Source: Perca fluviatilis
Lineage: Eukaryota; Chordata; Actinopteri; Perciformes; Percidae
Length of the DNA: 64,000 nucleotides
Assembly: GCF_010015445.1 (NCBI RefSeq)
Contig: NC_053116.1
Location: 42,226,677 to 42,290,676, forward strand
Direction of reading: 5' to 3'
The position numbers and the translations under genes are program-made. The notes beneath the pieces were generated by a model, which was not told the DNA's origin, ran no database searches, and was given only the letters and a program-made list of their open reading frames with translations. Within the stretch, counting starts at the first letter, position 1, and every line of letters starts with the position of its first letter. Shown here piece by piece: positions 56,510 to 64,000 of the stretch.

Positions 56510-56652
56510 GAATAGGTGAGAAAGGAGAGAGAGTAGGGAAGACATGCAGGAAGTCCTCACAGGTCGGACTCGAACCCTGGACCTCTGCATCAAGGCATGA
56601 GCCTCTCAGTATATGTGCGCCTGCTCTATCCACTGAGCCAAACCGGCCACAC
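56510..56652 (-). mobile_element. tRNA-derived SINE
   Basis: The minus strand reads tggctcagtggatagagc (A box, 56623-56640), then ggttcgagtcc (B box, 56566-56576), with normal tRNA-like spacing. The tRNA-unrelated body includes cttcctgcatgtcttcccta. Both boxes are close to consensus. Confidence 0.85.
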
Positions 56653-56877
56653 TAAAATGTGTATCTACTACGCAAAATGCGTACAGGTTGGCAAGTCTGC
56701 TGCTGTATAAGAGCATGAAGATCCTAGTAGGGAGGAGGTCGGGGGGGGTTTGGCTCCTAAAACACAGGACTTTAAAGAGGGGGGGGGGCAGAGTTCATGC
56801 AGACGAAGCTGCATGTTTCCAAACATGCAAATCAGACACACAGACAAAAAGGCGCACAGACACACACAAAGAGACAT

Positions 56878-56979
<102 letters not shown>

Positions 56980-57376
56980 TTATGTAATAACATCTTAAAC
57001 ATTTTAATTTCAACATTTTAAAAACTTTACTGAATATTAAAAGCACAGAAACAATAAAGGTCTAAAAACGTTGACACGTTCCAAATATTTACATCAGTTT
57101 CAGTACAAACAGGAAATAGGACCTAAAATAATATCAGTATTCTGATTCACCTGCTACAACCACTTTCATAACATCTCATTAAAATCATTAAGAGCTGCAA
57201 AATCCAGTATTTACAGTCATTAAGATTAATGGATAAGTTATCAACTATTGCATTTTTCTCCAACTCATTTAATAGTAAAACTTCTGTGATTTGATAAAGT
57301 ACTTAAAAGGGTAATTTAATTTGTCTTCATCCTGGACTCTATGTCTCCATGTGTCTGATGGAACAACTATTTAATA

Positions 57377-57844
57377 AAGAGTAAGATCCTTTTAGTTTAA
57401 CATGAAACAGCCCCGAAATCACCATCACCAAACTCACCAGACTCCATGTACATAATCAGGACTTTTAGTGTGTATAGAGCCAGCATATCTCCACCAGACT
57501 CCATGTAAATAATCAGGACTTTTAGCGTGTATAGAGCCAGCATATCTCCACCAGACTCCATGTAAATAATCAGGACTTTTATCATCGTAAAAACACACTC
57601 TTCATTCAAAGTGGACAGAAACTAAATAAAACTACCAAAAGCCGTCTTGGTTCATCTTTCCACTGTTCCAACAATCACCACTCTGGTTTGGTTTAAATAA
57701 ACCCTTAATTCACCCATTTACATGTGGAGATATGCTGGCTCTATACACGCTAAAAGTCCTGATTATTTACATGGAGTCTGGTGGAGTTTGGTGATGGTGA
57801 TTTCAGGGCTGTTTCATGTTAAACTAAAAGGATCTTACTCTTTA
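57377..57844. repeat. Long inverted repeat with 57-bp tandem units
   Basis: The left arm (about 57377-57495) and right arm (about 57721-57844) are inverted copies of over 100 bp with few mismatches. The left side also has two and a half tandem 57-bp units starting at 57439, 57496 and 57553. It can form a long hairpin. Termini look unlike standard MITEs. Confidence 0.75.
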
Positions 57845-58699
57845 ACTAAAAGGTCTATCTCTGTAGGGATCCATCCCATAATGTTGTCAGACTCTTATAA
57901 TAATAATAATCTGAGTCTGTCAGCAGCAACAACAGAACTTTTAGTGACTCTAACTGCTGCTGAACATTAGTCCTGTAGGGTTACATTACAGCTGGGTTCT
58001 GGTTTAATACTGGACCAGGTTCACAGATTGTTGTTCCATCAGACACTCAGACACTCACACATGGAGACAGAGAGTCCAGGGTGATGAAAACAATCATGAA
58101 ATTACCTTTTAAATATGAATACTTTCTAGTATCTTCTCTCCTCTGGGACAGGAAACTGAAGATCTTTGAGTTGTGGATAAAACCAGACATGTGAAGACGT
58201 CATCTTGGGCTTTTAGGAAACACTGATCCACATTTGAGAGACTAAACAACTCATCCATTCATCCAGAACATAATCCACACATTAATCCACCGTGAACATA
58301 ATCGGTAGTTTGAATTAAAAAGTATTGATGCACTAACGTTGCTGAAAGGCACTCTGGGTAAAAACTTCTGCTCAGATTGTCCTGATTCCCAATCAATAAA
58401 CACTGAACAGTATTTGGCACCAGGAGGCTTTCTCTGTGAAGCGTTTAGAGAAGAAATCGGCCGTGTGTTTACACATTAATATTCCACTAATACCCAGAGT
58501 CTGATGTACACATCATATTTCATTTAGATATTCTCTATATAATAACATTGTCTGATGAAGACTTGTGTGATATTCTGGTATTATTCCGGTTTTAGAGGCA
58601 TTCTTTGGACATGTATACAGCACATTCAGAACCTGCGTCTCATCGGGGGTGTTACTGCCCGTTTACGGCATACGGTCAGCTCTGGCCGTTTGGAGCAAA
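57845..58699. other. Non-coding spacer
   Basis: No gene or recognisable repeat family is seen between the inverted repeat and the MITE at 58700. Confidence 0.4.
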
Positions 58700-58894
58700 T
58701 TTACGAATCCTACTACGGCCACGCCAAGACCCGCCCTTCAGTAGCATTTATTGGCCAGGCGTCACCTGACCTGTTCAGGTCTCCTGACCAATCAGCTGTC
58801 CTAACCTTAACCACTCAAGGTCAATGCCTAACCCCAACCAATCAGGCTGCTATTGAAGGGCGGGCCTTGGAGTGGCTGTAGTAGGATTCGTAAA
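58700..58894. mobile_element. 195-bp MITE with 46-bp inverted ends
   Basis: The left arm 58700-58745 (tttacgaatcctactacggc) and right arm 58849-58894 are inverted copies with few mismatches. The interior has paired caatcag motifs. No coding frame. Confidence 0.8.
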
Positions 58895-59106
58895 CTTATT
58901 TTACTGTGATGGGCCTCTCTGAAGAATAAAAAAGGAGAGAAGAAGATAATCTACACAGGAAGTGATCAGTGTTTGTTGTCTTCAGATAATAAAGTCAGGA
59001 AGTCGTGAACACACACAAGATAATAGTTAGTAATAGAAAAAAAAAAACGGAAACAGCTTCATTTATGTGGATATGATAAGGAGATACTGAAGATCCCTCA
59101 GAGTAA

Positions 59107-61831
<2,725 letters not shown>

Positions 61832-61863
61832 CTGCAGAACGGAGAGACAACGAGAGAAAGGTA

Positions 61864-62014
<151 letters not shown>

Positions 62015-62209
62015 GTTATAAAGGAAGTTATCAGCTGCTCTTCTTTCCCTCAATAACATCTACTGGAACAGATAAAAACCATTCAGACACCAAATGGGTT
62101 TATTAACTTAGAATGAAATACTTTTAACTCCATGTAGTGGATTCTTTTCTTCATCAAGTGTTTCTTTGTCTCGAGAGGTCATCGGGATAGACTCCGTCAA
62201 CACAGTTTA

Positions 62210-62210
<1 letters not shown>

Positions 62211-62253
<43 letters not shown>
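62211..62253. repeat. (ATT)n microsatellite
   Basis: About 14 ATT units. Confidence 0.95.
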
Positions 62254-62255
<2 letters not shown>

Positions 62256-63227
62256 AACCCTTGTGTTGTCTCCCCCCCACCGACCATGCAACTTATAACA
62301 ACTTATTAATAGAAATCTAACACTTCTGTGACGCCTTTTTCCCGATGATTTAGACAAATTTATTTTATTTTTTTATTTTTTTAACTTCTGAGGCTTTTCC
62401 CCTCTACCACCAGTACTGTGTACACACCACGTACACCTACTTATTACCACTATAGTGTTATTCTTATTTTTCATTCATGGTCAATAAACCTCATTGGATT
62501 TTAAAATTATAAAAACTTTTTGGGTCAAAAAAGCTGAAATGATGAATTAATTTGACTAATATTAGAGGAACGTATGTTGATGGATAATCAAAGACTCCTC
62601 AAAGTTGAGGCAGAATAATGTTTAGAAACTGTTTCATGTTTTTTTTTTAAATGCTATAAAATTGACTTAAACAACTCAAAATGAAATGAAAGAATAGTGA
62701 TCATTAGCTGTACTGAACCTGGAACCATCCATGTTACTCGCTCGGTAATTTGGTTGGAAAAGAAACCCTTCTTATTTATTTTTTAAATATAGACATTTTG
62801 ATAACCAATTTGGCCCAGAGGACAACAGGAGGGTTAAAGCTCACACCATTATATATAGTCTTTTTATCGTCATGGCGATATCACACATCCTGAAAGACAC
62901 TCAGAGATATTTAGTGTTAGTGGAAAGAAAATATATTGCACTTTAAAATGTAACTCTGCCTTTTATAATCAAGTCAATGTTTAATCTGTTCAATTCATAC
63001 TTTGCAGTGACGTCATTACCATGGATTCCTGGCGGGCAAGAAACGCCGATAGAATGGTGCTGAACAGTGGCCAGTCACAGGAACTGCAGCCTTTCAGATT
63101 ACCAATACTACAATCAATCAACTATTCAGACCATAAGTCACAGGAACTTGTGATCCATACACAGCACCCGCTGATGTTTTCACTGCTTTGAAGCTGGCCA
63201 AGTCTCTCCCAGACTTGGAGTTTGGAG
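62254..63227. other. Non-coding intron or intergenic sequence
   Basis: No further DNase exon, gene or clear repeat family is visible. Confidence 0.45.
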
Positions 63228-64000
63228 ATATTTACATCTATCTTATAGAGAATCAGACTTATTTACATCTATCATATAGAGAATCAGACTTATTTACATC
63301 TATCATATAGAGAATCAGACTTATTTACATCTATCATATAGAGAATCAGACTTATTTACATCTATCATATAGAGAATCAGACTTATTTACATCTATCATA
63401 TAGAGAATCAGACTTATTTACATCTATCATATAGAGAATCAGACTTATTTACATCTATCTTATAGAGAATCAGACTTATTTACATCTATCATATAGAGAA
63501 TCAGACTTATTTACATCTATCATATAGAGAATCAGACTTATTTACATCTATCATATAGAGAATCAGACTTATTTACATCTATCTCATAGAGAATCAGACT
63601 TATTTACATCTATCTTATAGAGAATCAGACTTATTTACATCTATCATATAGAGAATCAGACTTATTTACATCTATCTTATAGAGAATCAGACTTATTTAC
63701 ATCTATCATATAGAGAATCAGACTTATTTACATCTATCTTATAGAGAATCAGACTTATTTACATCTATCTTATAGAGAATCAGACTTATTTACATCTATC
63801 ATATAGAGAATCAGACTTATTTACATCTATCTTATAGAGAATCAGACTTATTTACATCTATCTTATAGAGAATCAGACTTATTTACATCTATCTTATAGA
63901 GAATCAGACTTATTTACATCTATCTTATAGAGAATCAGACTTATTTACATCTATCTTATAGAGAATCAGACTTATTTACATCTATCTTATAGAGAATCAG
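63228..64000. repeat. 31-bp minisatellite, about 25 copies, runs off the window
   Basis: The unit is atagagaatcagacttattt plus acatctatctt. Single-base variants (atcatat, atcttat, atctcat) are interspersed. The array is still perfect at the last base. Confidence 0.95.

Noticed and set aside
63228..64000. CRISPR-like array
   Set aside because: Units are directly contiguous with no variable spacers. This is a eukaryotic minisatellite.

Overview
The window looks like repeat-rich teleost (percomorph-type) genomic DNA. It contains a Rex3 LINE, an L2/CR1-type LINE, a Penelope-like element, hAT and Harbinger-like DNA elements, tRNA-derived SINEs, long CA/TG microsatellites and fish-type tandem C-type lectin genes. 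Most of the 64 kb is mobile or tandemly repeated DNA. Host coding sequence is limited to three multi-exon genes, all on the minus strand.

Host genes. Two tandem copies of a secreted two-CTLD C-type lectin gene run right to left. Copy 1 has its signal-peptide exon at 19358-19394 and its last exon at 7700-7836. Copy 2 has its signal-peptide exon at 52982-53024 and its last exon at 37940-38075. They share the same six-exon layout and splice phases, and even their introns align, so the block was duplicated with a period of about 30 kb. Both copies carry single-base indels and stops in several exons. The third gene is a DNase I family gene (DNASE1L1-like, with a hydrophobic C-terminus). Its four 3' exons lie at 59107-61831, its 5' exons are beyond the right edge, and its reading frame is clean.

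Mobile layout, left to right. There is an L2/CR1-like LINE (about 1155-4850, minus); a Tc1-like end fragment (9003); a TIR element (14507-15305); a hAT relic with a TTF-type finger and an 8-bp target duplication (16595-18005); and a Penelope-like element (19985-25676 coding) split by a Rex3 LINE (20689-23872) with a 10-bp target duplication. Next come a common interspersed repeat (26187-27250); two MITEs (29189-30138 and 30313-31201); and a ZMYM1-like hAT transposase relic (31812-35440), itself interrupted by a hAT-type MITE and a LINE tail. The right half has a foldback element with 20-bp-repeat arms (42546-44253); a LINE inside TG microsatellite (45541-52240) that carries a Harbinger-like element (48189-50989) containing a spliced BED-finger gene relic; and two tRNA-derived SINEs.

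Tandem arrays: 31 bp (181), 30-bp purine-rich (9483), 44 bp (13085), 35 bp (28165), 48 bp (44505) and 31 bp (63228 to the right edge). No bacterial features, CRISPR arrays, rRNA genes or ordinary tRNA genes were seen. All family names come from reading translations and termini by eye; no database search was run.
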